64,000 nt of DNA from Metallyticus violacea (taxonomy: Eukaryota > Arthropoda > Insecta > Mantodea > Metallyticidae), in contig CM060838.1 in assembly GCA_030762175.1 (NCBI GenBank), positions 16,250,001-16,314,000 on the forward strand. Reading direction: 5' to 3'. The notes under the pieces were generated by a model. It made no database searches. It was not told the origin of the DNA and was given only the letters and a program-made list of their open reading frames with translations. This document shows positions 1 to 12,274 of the stretch, piece after piece (within the stretch, counting starts at the first letter, position 1; every line of letters begins with the position of its first letter). The translations under genes and the position numbers were made by a program.

Positions 1-1572
1 TAGTCTGATCTGGCCCAAAAGGATGCCCACCTTCCCTTAATTAATAAACTATATTTGAATGCATTTTCACGTATGACAAACGAGGAAAGAGAAGAAATTA
101 GCAAAGATGATCATAATTCCCTGTTGTAATTGTATATAATAATTAAGAAAGGAAATGAAAATATGAATTGTGGTGCTTAAAAAGAAGAAAAATTTAGGAA
201 TAACGAATCTCAATATTATTTGCATTCATAGATGGCACTCATTTCCATAATTTATCTCGTACTTCTAGAATGCAATTTCAATTGTTATTTACCTTTTATG
301 TAATTGTTTTAAGTTCAAACGGAAAGGAAAGTAATTAATTTAGAAATGTTATATTATTGATTTGTTTAATGTAGTTAACTATTACATTCCCTTCCCATTT
401 AGAGATTTAATAAATCTTGTTATGTCTGTTGTTAGAATGTTGCTTTTTAACGTATCTTTATAGTCTTTCTTAATCTCTCTTATGCTCACAAAATTTGCTT
501 AGATTTTAACACGTCATTTCAATCTCTATTTCTTCCTCTTTAAATACTTTAAGGAAGGGATTAGTATTACGTTGTCGTTTCACTACTAAAAGTATACGCA
601 AAAATGTTTGCTTCTTGCTGCGGCTCCTCCCGATTGTACCGAAAAATCCGTTCTTTAGTCCTACATACAGTAATGGTATTAAGTCAAAGACATATATCAC
701 TCTCATCGTTTAGAGTCCAAAGGAATATAACCTGCAATGGACCATGTCATTCGAGGTAACAGAATAGATGCAACTTTCAATATTTTAAAAATGTAATCCT
801 TCTTGTATAACAGATCTGGGTAAGGCAACGGAACTCTGTTATACATGAAGGTTTTGCGCCCTTAAACAATAATCATCATACAAACTCTTACGGCGAGACA
901 GTATGGTGAGATGAAGGGGGAATATATTGTACAGAAGTACCAACAGAAAAAAAGAAAAACGCGCGCGCGAGAAACATTCATTTAATTATAACTTTATCCT
1001 TAGCTTTACCATTTTGAATTTCCTTTATATTATTTAGGGTAAAAAAATTAAACTTGAGTATTAGGAGCTAAGATCTTGAAACTCAAAGAATTCTTACTGT
1101 CGTTGGCAGTGAGACTTAAGGTTTAAATGTCCTGTTCCAATACGAAATGGAGCAAGTTTTTATGCAAGTTTTGGGATCGATTTTGTTATGAAAAGTAGTA
1201 TGAAAATTATTAGTTCCAATAATCCTAAGGCCCAATTATTGGACAGTTTGACTGCAGCAACCATAGGAAATCTCAAGCTAAATATAATATAAATAACAGT
1301 AATAAACAATGTTCAGATTCCACAAATTGTCGGCACTCTTATAAGACATATATGCTGTTACGTCATTGGCGAAACAAAACGAAAAATTTTAAGTCTCAGG
1401 GAAGGAAAAGCATTATACTATTTTTATGACCACTTATGGCTAACACTGCACCGATTTAAAATATCCAAATATCCATTATCCAAATATCTTAGAAGTTTCC
1501 TGCTAGATATTTATTTTAAATATCTTTGCTTTTCTTCCTGTTAAGACTTGAACAAGAATACTTTATACTTAC
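1..1572 (-). other. Partial intron downstream of the last visible DPP-like exon
   Basis: AT-rich sequence with only short open frames. No exon with splice sites and family motifs, no recognisable transposase or SINE, and no long microsatellite was seen. A purine-rich stretch with a short GCGCGCGCG run lies near 960. It starts with the donor GTAAGTAT and continues beyond the window edge. Confidence 0.6.
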
Positions 1573-1625
1573 TCATTTGTGACGTCGTAGATTGTGTAGT
1601 GTGCCGTGTATGTTTGACGAAATAC
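1573..1625 (-). CDS. DPP4/6/10-like exon: V-F-R-x-x-Y-T-A-x-Y-x-I-Y strand
   Basis: A 53-nt exon on the minus strand: acceptor CTTTTTCTTACAG|GTA, donor AATGA|GTAAGTAT. Entered in phase 0 it reads VFRQTYTAHYTIYDVTN plus two bases (GA) of the next codon, so it leaves in phase 2. This is the hallmark strand that follows in DPP4/DPP6/DPP10 (family pattern R-H-S-Y-T-A-x-Y-x-I-Y-[DN]); here H-S is Q-T. Joined to the previous exon the peptide is ...HNVKS|VFRQTYTAHY..., the expected order. The next exon should encode the segment leading to the L-Q-Y-A-x-W motif. No candidate for it was seen between 1 and 1572, so it presumably lies beyond the left edge. Confidence 0.88.
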
Positions 1626-2383
1626 CTGTAAGAAAAAGAGAACAAAGAATAATCGAACAAAAATTTGGCTTAGAACTACAAATAGATAGCCAAGAAAAAG
1701 CAAATGACTCAAGTACCAAATTTTATTTGTTTATTCAATATGTTAAAAGATTTTGTAGCTGATAAATAGTGTGAAATAAGCGTCAGGTTCATGGCATGTA
1801 TCAACTGGATCTATGACTTAGAACGAGACTGTAACTATGAAAAAGACGGCAGAAAATATTAATGTGAAATTTATGTAATTATGAGGACTATAACAAAATG
1901 TAAAAATTATAAGCCCACATACACATAAGAGTTTATAATGTTAACGTTGTCTTTGGGAGTCATTTGGGTGTGGAAAATGCAACCTTGAAAATAAGTGAAA
2001 AACAAAGAATAGTTTTATCTCAGAATGAAATGTACATAGAGCTTACTTATAACTTTAGTAACTTCGGCTTTAAGCTGCTGTCTTAGAATTACTCATCGAT
2101 CTTTGATACAACTCATTTATAAAACCTTCAGAAGATGCAGAACATTACAGCATACTACTATTTTTATTAGATAAAGATATTTTCCTAATAATATTCGGTA
2201 AAATATTAAAAAAGTTAGTAATTATGATACTCTTTATTTAAACATAAAATAAATCCTAATCTCATTTATCAAAATAAAAGCTTAAACAATAACAGCATAT
2301 CTCTTGATTTACATGTATAACTTTTTTTAAGACTACCGAATTTCGTTCCATTAAAAGGTATGTTTTCTATCAGCAATTTTATA

Positions 2384-2870
2384 TACAAATACATAAACAT
2401 GAATGGAACCCTTACTCTTGAGTCCTCCTACCATCTACTCACACCCCCTCTCCAACTCCCCCCTCTTTACTATAGCCATTAACCTTCTTTGTCGGGTCTT
2501 CGCTAGAAATGTTCCCAAATTTGTGAGTATCTCGCATGCAACAACACTTCTCGACAGATATTAAAACTTCTATTCGCATTCAAAAGTTGCAGTGATAAAT
2601 GCTCATTTCTTAAAATCTCCGTTTCCCTGCATTTTGCCAAAATATACCTCCAGGTATAGCTTTCTCTGCATAATGGGCAAATTCTTTTCCCAAGAGCATG
2701 TTTTGTTTCCTATCCAAGCTCCTAATTTGAGCCATGCGAAACCACTTCTTTCTTCTCTGCCACAGATATCTTGATAGTGCCCCCTCCCCCACACAGGATG
2801 TATTTGAGGCTGCAAGTTAAGCGATACTTTTTCTGCGCATTGATACTCAATATTTTGCATATATCACACT
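2384..2870 (-). mobile_element. LINE 3' relic (non-LTR retrotransposon ORF2 C-terminus)
   Basis: The minus strand encodes a decayed C-terminal tail of a non-LTR retrotransposon ORF2. Around 2620-2700 it reads ICPLCRESYTWRYILAKCRE, a CPLC...W-x-x-I-L-x-x-C cysteine module in which the usual histidine is tyrosine. Frameshifts split the frame. The sequence then runs into a 3'UTR ending near CATTCATGTTTATGTATTTG. The copy at 6665-7565 is homologous over its whole overlap, including the UTR, showing a dispersed family. It is non-functional. Confidence 0.75.
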
Positions 2871-3177
2871 TGTTCACTTTAATTGACAAAATTTGAAATG
2901 ATTCTTATAAAAAGTTACCAGTTTTGCTTGATGTAGAAATGCAGCAATCGTGCACGCTTACATGATTAACCCCATCATACTTTTAAATACGAAAAGGTGT
3001 ACATTTCATATTATTTAATATCTTTTCTCACGGTTAGAAATTACTCAAAGACATACATAAAAATTTGTTAATCTGATGATTGGCAGTAAGCTCAAGATAC
3101 ATAAGAAATGACGGTGGAAAATTCTGCTGGGTAGGAGTTTGAGAGAGTTACTGCATGACTAGAGGGGTAAATATTCT

Positions 3178-3178
<1 letters not shown>

Positions 3179-3215
<37 letters not shown>
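3179..3215. repeat. Poly(T) tract of about 37 bp
   Basis: Uninterrupted T run; could be the A-tail of an unrecognised minus-strand retroinsertion. Confidence 0.95.
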
Positions 3216-3222
<7 letters not shown>

Positions 3223-3392
3223 AAATGATATTTGCATATGCCATTTCTCTTGTTATTTTTCCACACAGGAAAGTTGCCTGCTTAGACAGTCTGACCAAAT
3301 TTTCCAGGTTAAAAACCGGGACACAGGTTTATGCTCTACTTTAATGCTTGCCAGTCATTAGCTTGCTTAGGTATTATGATAATGATGATGCT

Positions 3393-3393
3393 G

Positions 3394-3427
<34 letters not shown>

Positions 3428-3463
3428 TGATGATGATGATGATGATGGTGATGGTGATGATAA
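3393..3463. repeat. (AAT)n followed by (ATG)n/(GTG) microsatellite
   Basis: Compound trinucleotide tract; the local methionine/isoleucine-rich open frame is its by-product. Confidence 0.95.
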
Positions 3464-3596
3464 TGTTAGAGGCCCATGCCAAGTACACATTCATTTTTAA
3501 TACTGAAGAGAAGAGGGTTACATTTAACGCAAAAAATAAAATAGTTGAGGTTATGTAATATATTTAAGTTTAAGTATAATCACTAGTATTGTGATC

Positions 3597-3876
3597 GTCA
3601 CGGGTGGCCGAGGTCGTTAAGGCATGGACTCGTGAGCGGGAGGTCTGTGGTTCGAATCCCGCCAGGACCGTCCTCCTTGACTGGTTTTTTTCAGGTTTTC
3701 CTCAGTCTTCAAAACTGGCAAATGCCGGGGAGGTACCTAAAACTTAGGCCTGGAACGCTTCCTTCCTTAAAAAAAAATATCCTTTCACAATACATCATCT
3801 CATTTCATGCATCATCAGTGTCACCGCCTGTGGTGCCTCAGTAGTAAAAACGGGCGTTAAACACTACTAAAAAAAA
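3597..3876 (+). repeat. SINE B, near full length (tRNA-derived)
   Basis: The head CACGGGTGGCCGAGGTCGTT contains a box A like that of tRNA-Ser/Leu, and TGGTTCGAATCCCGCC is a perfect box B. The body includes CAGGTTTTCCTCAGTC, CTGGCAAATGCCGGGGAGGT, AGGCCTGGAACG and TGTGGTGCCTCAGTAGTAAA, ending in AACGGGCGTTAAACACTA plus an A-rich tail. Nine copies or fragments occur in the window, on both strands. Confidence 0.85.
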
Positions 3877-5398
3877 CTGGTATGGTTTTATAGGCCTCAA
3901 ACAAACGGCACAATTTGTTTTATATTTAAATTTGTGATAGAAAAAGTTTATAGCTCATAGAAGATTTAGCAATAGCAAGATTTAAGAGTTTCTTGATCAT
4001 TTCGATGTTGTCAATCATAAAACTGACTTTTTTTTAAAGAGTGTTTTTACTTTAAATCAATCTGTTCACTTTTAAATGTAAAACGGTTTGGATATTGAGA
4101 GCAGGGATAACAAATTCAGTTTTTTTTTTTGGAAACTATTTCCACCTCAAAGCACTCCCGTTGGGAGAAATAGCAATAAGTGGTGTCCTGCTGCATTGTG
4201 AAAATACATATTTTTCTTATATGCCTAAACGGTAAATTGTTTTGTCTTTGAAAAATCTATTTTTGCAGGTTCAACAGTAAATGACAACCTCTTCAAAAAG
4301 TTATAAACGTCGTTAATTATTCTTCTGCTCTATTCCCGAATTACCACATTTTCCTATTATGAAATCATCCACATCACTTGTTCCAGTATCTAGGAACATG
4401 TTCAAAGAAAGAAAGAATGCAGTATGCTAAATTGATATACTGCTTAAATGATGCACGAACGCTAATGTAGCACTTCTAATAAAATTACTATAACTGGAAG
4501 AATTGTAAACACAGACATTATTTTTAAAGTCAAATTGAAATTTATATATTCACTGAAAACACATATAGATTTACAACTGGCCTTTTTCTCATCTTAAGCG
4601 ACTTTGTTTATTGTTTGTACCGAACGTAAATCTTAAGTTCGAGCTACCAGCATTTCACTTAAATAATGTGTACCAGAATATTGACAACTATTAGGGAAAA
4701 TATATGAGATTGATACTGGTATGAACAAAAAAGCAAGATTAATCCGCGGAGCTATTTCGTGTGATTTTCTCACTCTAGCATATGTAATATAGGAAATGGG
4801 TTCTCCACAGCGGGAACTTCGAGAAGGTAACACTGTAACGATGCAGTGATTCGATTGGCTAACACTTAACGCTAGTACGTTTCTGCAGTGACCTTCGTAT
4901 TTCTTAAACTGTGGTGCCTACAGTTTACAGATCTAGTCTAGTGCTGTGGCTAAACCGAGCGCTTTTAAGTAGCTTAGCAGCACTCCATAGCGTACTCAAT
5001 TGCCCTTGAGTGAAGGAAACACAGAACCCCACCACGTTCAACCTCTTCGGACCATTGCATGCAAGTAGAAACTAAATGTCCAACCTTGGAGGTCTGCAAG
5101 GGGAGTAAAAAGAAGTGAAATAAAATAAAATGTGTTTTTTTTTTATTCTGGCATATGTGTCCGTGAGATTTTATTTCTATATTACCCTTACTCTTACAGA
5201 CAAGCTATAATGTTTTATTTATCTCGCAGATTATTTCCTAACCTTTAGTCTATCCTGAATTATAATAGTTAATAATTACTGGGAACCAGCAACTCTACAA
5301 TGCAGTTTCTGGCAACATTTGAACATTAAATATTTATCTAAGAGGAGCAGCTAAAACGAATATGTCTATTACAGCTGATATATTATTCTTCCAACTCC

Positions 5399-5533
5399 CA
5401 GACATTTATTTATGAGGATTGAGGAAAACCTGGAAAAAACCTTGTTCAGGAAGGACGGTCCTGGTGAGAACTGAACTCTAGATCTCCCGCTCACAAGTCC
5501 CCACCTTAACGACCTCTTTCACCCATCGCGGTA
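5399..5533 (-). repeat. SINE B partial copy
   Basis: Head half only, minus strand, with GAGGAAAACCTGG and a diverged head (ACCTCTTTCACCCATCGCGG on the plus strand). The tail half is missing. Confidence 0.7.
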
Positions 5534-5845
5534 TCAAAAAAAATATATATACAGTCAAAATATACCAGAGAATCCTAGTTTTAACTTTTTGGCTACATCA
5601 AAATTTGTTGTGCGTCTGTAATTTAGTATTATTTAAAATCTTAAATCTTTAAAGCTTCAAATGGGTGTCGGAATTAAAATCTGCTTGGTGGGGATAAAAA
5701 TCTGAATACGTGCTCTAATTTTGCACGAAAAATACATTTAGATTCACGTCACTCATTTCTTGCGACAAAGAAAAAGCTTATATTTTCAGACCCGTAAATT
5801 AATTACAACGATTAAAAGAAACATATTTTTGCTATTAAATATTAA

Positions 5846-5945
5846 TTAAATATTTATAGAAACGCATTATTACAGCATTACATTACACAATTACATTAAA
5901 TATTTATAGAAATGCATTATTACAGCGTTACGTTACACAATTACA
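5846..5945. repeat. Tandem duplication, two 50-bp units
   Basis: TTAAATATTTATAGAAACGC... at 5846-5895 is repeated at 5896-5945 with three substitutions. Probably a simple replication slip. Confidence 0.9.
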
Positions 5946-6664
5946 TTTTTTTAGCTCCACCCTCCTGTTCTTATTTAATTTTATTTCTCGAAGGAAGGAT
6001 GTTATTATACAGCTCAACGATATAAAATAAAATTAGATGCTTTAGCTTCAGCAAAAGAAAAGCATCGAATAGGAAGAGGCAGAGAGCAAATTTGTGTTGG
6101 GGGAAGAGATAACTTAAGATTAACAGAAAGAAAGATACAACAGCAGTTGAAATTAGCAATTTTCTCCTTCATTCATAAAATACGAAAACGTCGAGAGACG
6201 AGAATGCCAAAATAAAGGCGAGAAAGTTCAGAGATTAGATTTCTCCAGTGATAAAGGGTTAGCGAATATTACAGATTAAAAGTATTGCTGCCTCTACCAA
6301 GAATACCTCCTGCAAACTACACAATCCAAGGCACAGTTTCTGGCATCACCGCGATTTAACTATTTTTTTTAACTTTTTAAACAATCATAGTGTCTTAAAA
6401 TATATACATGTAAATACAAAAATTAACAGTAATGTTCTTAGGAGGCAATATTTACTTGTGCATGTGGAGGGGAAAGGCATGCTTTTAATTTAACTAATGG
6501 ACGTTTTATTGTACCAGTTTTAGAATGGATTCAAATAAATACATGGGCCTTATGGCCGTACATGATAATGTCGTCCTTGTAACAATCAAAATGGACATAC
6601 ATATACATCCAAATCTACATGCATATATACAAACACTTCGATATATTTACTTTTTCTATTAATA

Positions 6665-7565
6665 ATGTATATACAAATACATAAGCATGAATGGGATCCT
6701 TATTCTTGAGCCCCCTCTTCTATTTATTCACACCCCCTCTCCAACTCCCCCCTCTTCATTATAACCATTAACCTCCTTTGTTGGGTCTTCCCTATAAATA
6801 TTTCCACTTGTGTGAGTATCTCGCATGCACCAACACTTCCCGGCAGATGTTCAAACTTCTATTCGCATTAAAAAATTGCGGTGATAAATGCTTATTTATT
6901 AAAATCTCCATTTCCCTGCATTCTGCCAAAATATGCCTCCAGGTATCGCTTTCTTCGCACAATGGGCAAATTCTTTCCCCCAGAGCATTAACTGTTTTGT
7001 TTCCTTTTCAAGTCCCTAATCTGAACCATGCGAGAACAATTCTTTCTTCTCTGCCATAGATATCTAAATAACCCCCTCCCCCACATCGGATGTATTTGAG
7101 CCTGCAGATTAAGTGATACCTTTTCTGCGCTTTGAGACTCAGTTTTGTATATTTAAATCTCACAAACGTCTGTTAACTATTTTCCAACTATTTCATGTAA
7201 TGTCCTCTTCCCTTAACCAAGTATATCCCAATGCAATTTGTCTAAACCTTTCCTTATTTTTGATGCCCATCCCGTATGCCACAGTTCCCTTATTTGTTCC
7301 CTTAGACAAAGTGCTGGAAGAAGCGCTTAATTCCCCCGTATTATCCTTATCCTGTATTTAATTGTTCTTATTTTTATATTCACTTTCGTTAAAAATACCA
7401 AACTCTTTAAGAACCCCACAGTTTGCTGTACCACTTCCTACTTGTAGCAACCGTTTTAGAAACTGTTTGTACCTGATTAAGCTCCTCGGTGTTTTCCCAC
7501 CTCCAAATTTCGGCCCCGTACGCCATAGTTGACTTCACAACCGCCCTGTATATCAACTCCATTGT
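6665..7565 (-). mobile_element. LINE 3' relic, longer copy of the family at 2384
   Basis: Read on the minus strand from about 7565, the decayed protein starts with a reverse-transcriptase-distal motif, LIYRAVVKSTMAYGAEIW, typical of non-LTR retrotransposon ORF2 (the ...YGAEIW module after the polymerase domain). It continues through a region ending in the same W-R-x-I-L-x-x-C cysteine module seen near 2650. Stop codons and frameshifts interrupt it throughout. The last 450 bp match 2384-2870 closely. The clade (Jockey, CR1, R1 or similar) cannot be told from this tail. Confidence 0.78.
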
Positions 7566-9461
7566 TCAGGTAGGGTTTCCGGAATTTTTACTAAAAATTT
7601 TAATGCCTCTATATTTTTAATTATGCACTTGCACTTTTTTGCCCAGTTATCGTTCATACAGTTCAATGCATTATGTCGCTTTAAAGTGTTTAAAGTAAAA
7701 AAATTAATACTAAATACTCCAATATTTTCTTTAATGTACACAAATTCCAATGTCATTCATAAACTCCATTCCAAACATCAATGTGGATCAGTAATTCTAT
7801 TCAAATTCAATCCAAAGTTTCAATATTATTTTATTACAACAATTAGTAGATTCAATGTACAGACACTTTTAGGAAATTCTATGTAAATATCAAGCAAAAA
7901 CAAGATGTCGTATATAGTGAAAGAAACAACTGATATATACGTGCGCATCACTTTGAATTACTGTGTATAAAATACCATGCTAAAAAAATTATTTCTGGTT
8001 TTCAGAATTTCATATATGGGTTGCAGAAAATTATTTATTTTGAAGTTCTTATGCTTCTACTGGATAGCCAAGTTCTAAATGTTTATTTGGTACACTTTGG
8101 CTTCTGAAAATGATCACAGAAAAAAAAGTTTTAATATTTATTAGTTTTTAGGTTTTGTATTTAACACGGACTGGCTAATGGCATTTGTTTAAGCAGTTAC
8201 TACATACTACAAATTCATTTTTATATTAAATTTATTGTTTTAAATAAAGTAATTAAGACAATCTTTATATTCAGTGTTGTAAAGTGACAGTGAAACGATG
8301 CTCAATAAAGATTAAATGTGACAGCTATGGTTGGGTTAAGGTGATTAAAATACAGCAAGTTTCTGACAGTACAGAAGGCCGGTATATTTGATTATGCTCT
8401 TCTGGCATTCCTTAGGAGTGCTCTACGAACCCTTAATTTGCTGTTGGAGTTCTGCAGCCTCTTGTTTTCATTTTTACAGAGTAACATGTTAAAACTGCAG
8501 TACAAAAAGGGCAAATGCACATTTGAAGAGTGGAAAATGTGCCAGGGATCTCCCTAAGGTACCGCAAGGACTCTGAATACAGAAGCCATATTCGCTGCTA
8601 ATTATCCAGCACAAATTGCAAGCCTGAAGGCACGAAACAAATGTCAGTGAGAAGGAGCGTCGGGGAGGAGGGGGAGAGAAGAAAAAGAGTTATTATATAG
8701 CACTGGAAAAACCCTTGGGAGGGAGAAGAGTGCCGCGGTTTTGCAATATTTCTTTACAGTGTGCTCAGTTAGCATACAAAACATTATCACATACTAGTTA
8801 TTATAAGCTATTTACCAAAAGTATTGAAAATATTTTGACACGTTGCAAGGCCAATGGAATTAGACGCAATTGCTATGTTAGTAATGAGAAAGCTATTCGG
8901 AAATATTTTGAAAAAAAAAAGTGTGTTCGTGGATTATACAGGATGAGGCACTTAAAATAGGCCACCAGAATAATAGAGTCATTTTAGTAAAAGAGAAAAA
9001 TTATTCATAAAAAGGTTGCTTGATTTGAAGGGGACATAATGCGATATTATTTGTTTCTTCATATGTTCAGATGTTAAGGAGATATGAATGTCAATGTTGT
9101 TTTAAATGGATTCATATGCTTTATTATTTATTTTTTAAAGTATGTTTAAAGATGCACATGACTAATTTTGAGGTTCATTCAACATAACCAAGGGAAACTG
9201 CTAACAAATAAGCATCCAATTAATCTGATCATTAATCATATTACATTATAAACGCTGCCTCTTAGATATTATAACGTAAGCCTGTGTATCTTCAACAAAC
9301 GTTCGACTCGGTATAAGTTTTTCCTCTGTGCATCTATGTTCAGTCTGTGGTAACTTCTTCCTAAAGTAACGCATACATTCATAACAATCTCTGAAAGTTA
9401 ATAAGGTTCTCAATTATAGCAAATGTCGCCAAGTTGGATCAGAATCAACGTGGGGTATTGT

Positions 9462-9650
9462 TCAAACAGAGTCGTTTAACAGCATGTACCAATGGTCAAG
9501 GTCACCATTTTGAACACACTGTTGTCTGTAGTCACTGACATCTCTGATCTGCGCTCCTTGATATAAAGTATTGTTCATTGCTGACCTTCCTTCTATGACT
9601 TGAAATGATCCACAGTCAAATGCAGTACTGGAAGCTAAATAATAAACCAT
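9462..9650 (-). other. Unrecognised open frame with coding-like composition and a possible acceptor
   Basis: The minus strand reads, after a possible acceptor TTATTTAGCTTCCAG near 9630, TAFDCGSFQVIEGRSAMNNT, then LYQGAQIRDVSDYRQQCVQN and GDLDHWYMLLNDSV, ending in TGA. The composition (D, Q, C, W, mixed codons) is unlike the lysine/isoleucine/leucine runs typical of chance frames here. I do not recognise the family. It does not fit the next DPP segment. It may be a last exon of a nested gene, a retrocopy fragment or part of an unknown transposon. Confidence 0.3.
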
Positions 9651-11699
9651 ATTGCTTCGTTTAAAACAAAGACATTTCTATCGCATATGTATTTAATAAA
9701 AATAAAGTTACATCATAAATAATACCTTATCATCACACTAAACAGTACTGAGGCGATAGGCTAAATACTCATTCCTCTGACATCTGGAGCTAAGTGCAAC
9801 AATTGCCTACTCCTTATAAGATGATTATGGTTAAAGGCCACATATCATTGTTAAAGGCTGATTCTCGTAAAGTCATATGTATTTCGAGCACTAATGTAGT
9901 GAAAATGCAGAGAAACATACTAAGTATAGTCCACAGCTCAGATAAAGGTGTGGAGTGAATAATAAGAAAGAAGCTTGTTTTATTTATAGCTTAAATGAAT
10001 GACGAACTGTTTTAAGAATCTGTAATCCCCCCCCCCCAATATTTCAGTTCGTTCACTTCAGACCAATTGCATTTTCTGTTCGAAAGATTTCTAATAAATC
10101 ACTTCAGAAAATAATAACTTTCACAATAAAATTGAATACACATGTTTTATTTAAAGAAGTCTCAGAAAGTTTTGATATATTTGAAACAACCAAGGACGCA
10201 TTGAAAAGGTTACTGGTGATATTGTTTTATTGGAATCAATAAAAACGAAATCAGATCTTGACAAGAATCCAAGCAAAGTTTTGTGTTCTATCAAATAGTG
10301 TTGAAGGGTTGAGATTTTAGCATGACTGACATTGAACAGGAAGTTTTTAGTATGCTTTCATCAGATCTGTAGACGTTAATAGGAAGTTTTTCAACGTACA
10401 ATAACCTACAGGCCGACAACCGACGTTTCTTTTCCTTCGAGTGCGTTTCATTTTCATTTTGCTTGTAAGAAGAATAGCAAAACAGGCAAGATTTGAAAGT
10501 TAATTAATAATAATCAATTTATTGTGCATTTCTTAATTATTAATTACAAAATATTTTCCATTTTCAAGGTTATTTTAGTTCAAGATAGTGTCGCTTGTAA
10601 ATTGTTTTAAGTTCATTGTATGCAAAAATGTATGCGAACAACTTAAATATAAAGGGTGTCCATTTATCTTGCTTACCCATAAAAACCTTTTTCTGATGCA
10701 TGAAGTGAGAAATTGCTTCAAACAAAAAGGTTTAACTTCATGGGGAAGTTCTTTTGCATCTCCATTAATGTAGAATATACGGGATAGAACTTCATTTTTT
10801 TAAATAACACCATGTACATTTTATTCAAGAGTATATTTAACCCGCTCCAAGACATTAAAAACGTGTCACACTGTTAAGAAAACAGCAGAGGTGAAAACGG
10901 CAAGGAGTGCAGAATTATTGAAGATACCGAACTGTTTAATGCTGAAGCCGGAAATAAGGCTGCCTATATTAATTTTATAACCTGAGGCTACAGAGTTATA
11001 TTTATAAAGGCATTATATTTGATAAGGATAATTGTTATGTATATGTATAAGAAAATCATTTTGAGATAGGTATAACAGGAATCGAAATAATTTGTAACTT
11101 GTATGTCATTTAACAGGTAATGGTATTTCACAAAAGGGTTTTGTATACATTTTGTGTAGAACATGTGAGAAAGACGAATATGTATACCTGACTCCACTCA
11201 CGGACCGCTCCTTAGACAAGGCTGAAGAAAGGGTAAAATATCTTTTGTTAGGTCACGAACCTTCTACCCGGGAAATACTTAGGAGTTGACAATAAGAGAA
11301 ACATGTGGCCGTAACGGGACAGTATTTAACAAAGTCAGACTTAAAAATATTTTAAGAGAAAATGAAAATGTCAGAACGGAGACGAAAATGTTTTATTACA
11401 GGAAAGCCGAAAACACGTGCGTTATCTCCGGGAACATTTAGAAATCTACAGACTAAGGAAGGCAAAAGATTATCAATAGAAATCAGAATGTAAGGAAAGG
11501 GCCGAAATTTATGACAGCTTGTTCTGGGAAAATTCAAGTTCGTGGGAAGACCTTAGATCAGGGGGAAAAGAATAATTCTAACCAATGGTCTTCAGATAAA
11601 AGTTAACGAATCAGGAGAACTTAGATATAACTAAATAATTTTGGGATAACCAATAATGAAAGTACAACACGAAAATAGATAAAATACGAGGGAATTTAA

Positions 11700-12274
11700 T
11701 TTAGCGAAAGGCGTGGCGATGTAGTAGAAAAACTAGAGTACAGAAGCCAGAGGGGCACTCGGGAGACAAAAATTCACGCATTTGGGAGAGACACATTCAG
11801 AGGCATTTTCACACTCGTAGAAGTCGGACTTTCATAGACACACATTCAGGCATTCAGAAGGACACTCGTAGAAGATAGACACTCATACATTCACAGATTT
11901 ACACTCACACATTCATAGATTCAGAGGGATATTCAGACATCCAGATATTCACTCAGGAAGCCGGTCTAAGAGAGTAGCGAAGTCAGCGGCGAATAGTCAG
12001 GAAGTACTTTACATGTGAATAAAACATTTTAAAAAAAAAAGTCAACCTTGTGTATTTTTGGGCAATACATTTCTCGTTCCCGTGGATCTATACTGATCCC
12101 GAAACACTCCGGTGGACCCTGAGATAAAATTCAACAGAATTGGAGCAAACGACGTCACCGATGAGCAGCCCGGCCGAAACCACGAAACCACGATCAACAA
12201 CTACGCCCCCGAGCCCCCAATTACTGCTCCAATGCCTTAGTTGTATAAATTACTTACACAATATAGTACTGTAG
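11700..12274 (+). mobile_element. Probable LTR-retrotransposon 5' end with truncated gag start
   Basis: This segment is richer in GC than its surroundings. It holds repeated CACTCATAGATTCA-like motifs (11810-11950), an AATAAA at 12019, then CTGATCCCGAAACACTCCGG, which looks like the primer-site and leader region after a 5' LTR. An ATG at 12161 opens a Pro/Thr/Ser-rich frame (MSSPAETTKPRSTTTPPSP...) that stops at 12274, as a truncated gag-like start would. The left LTR border is not clear and could lie near 11190. The assignment rests on layout, not on a conserved domain. Confidence 0.45.

Noticed and set aside
506..706. 66-residue minus-strand frame ending in E-E-E-I-E-I-E-M-T-C
   Set aside because: No family motif and no splice support; does not match the expected next DPP segment, and lysine/isoleucine-rich composition is common by chance in AT-rich DNA.
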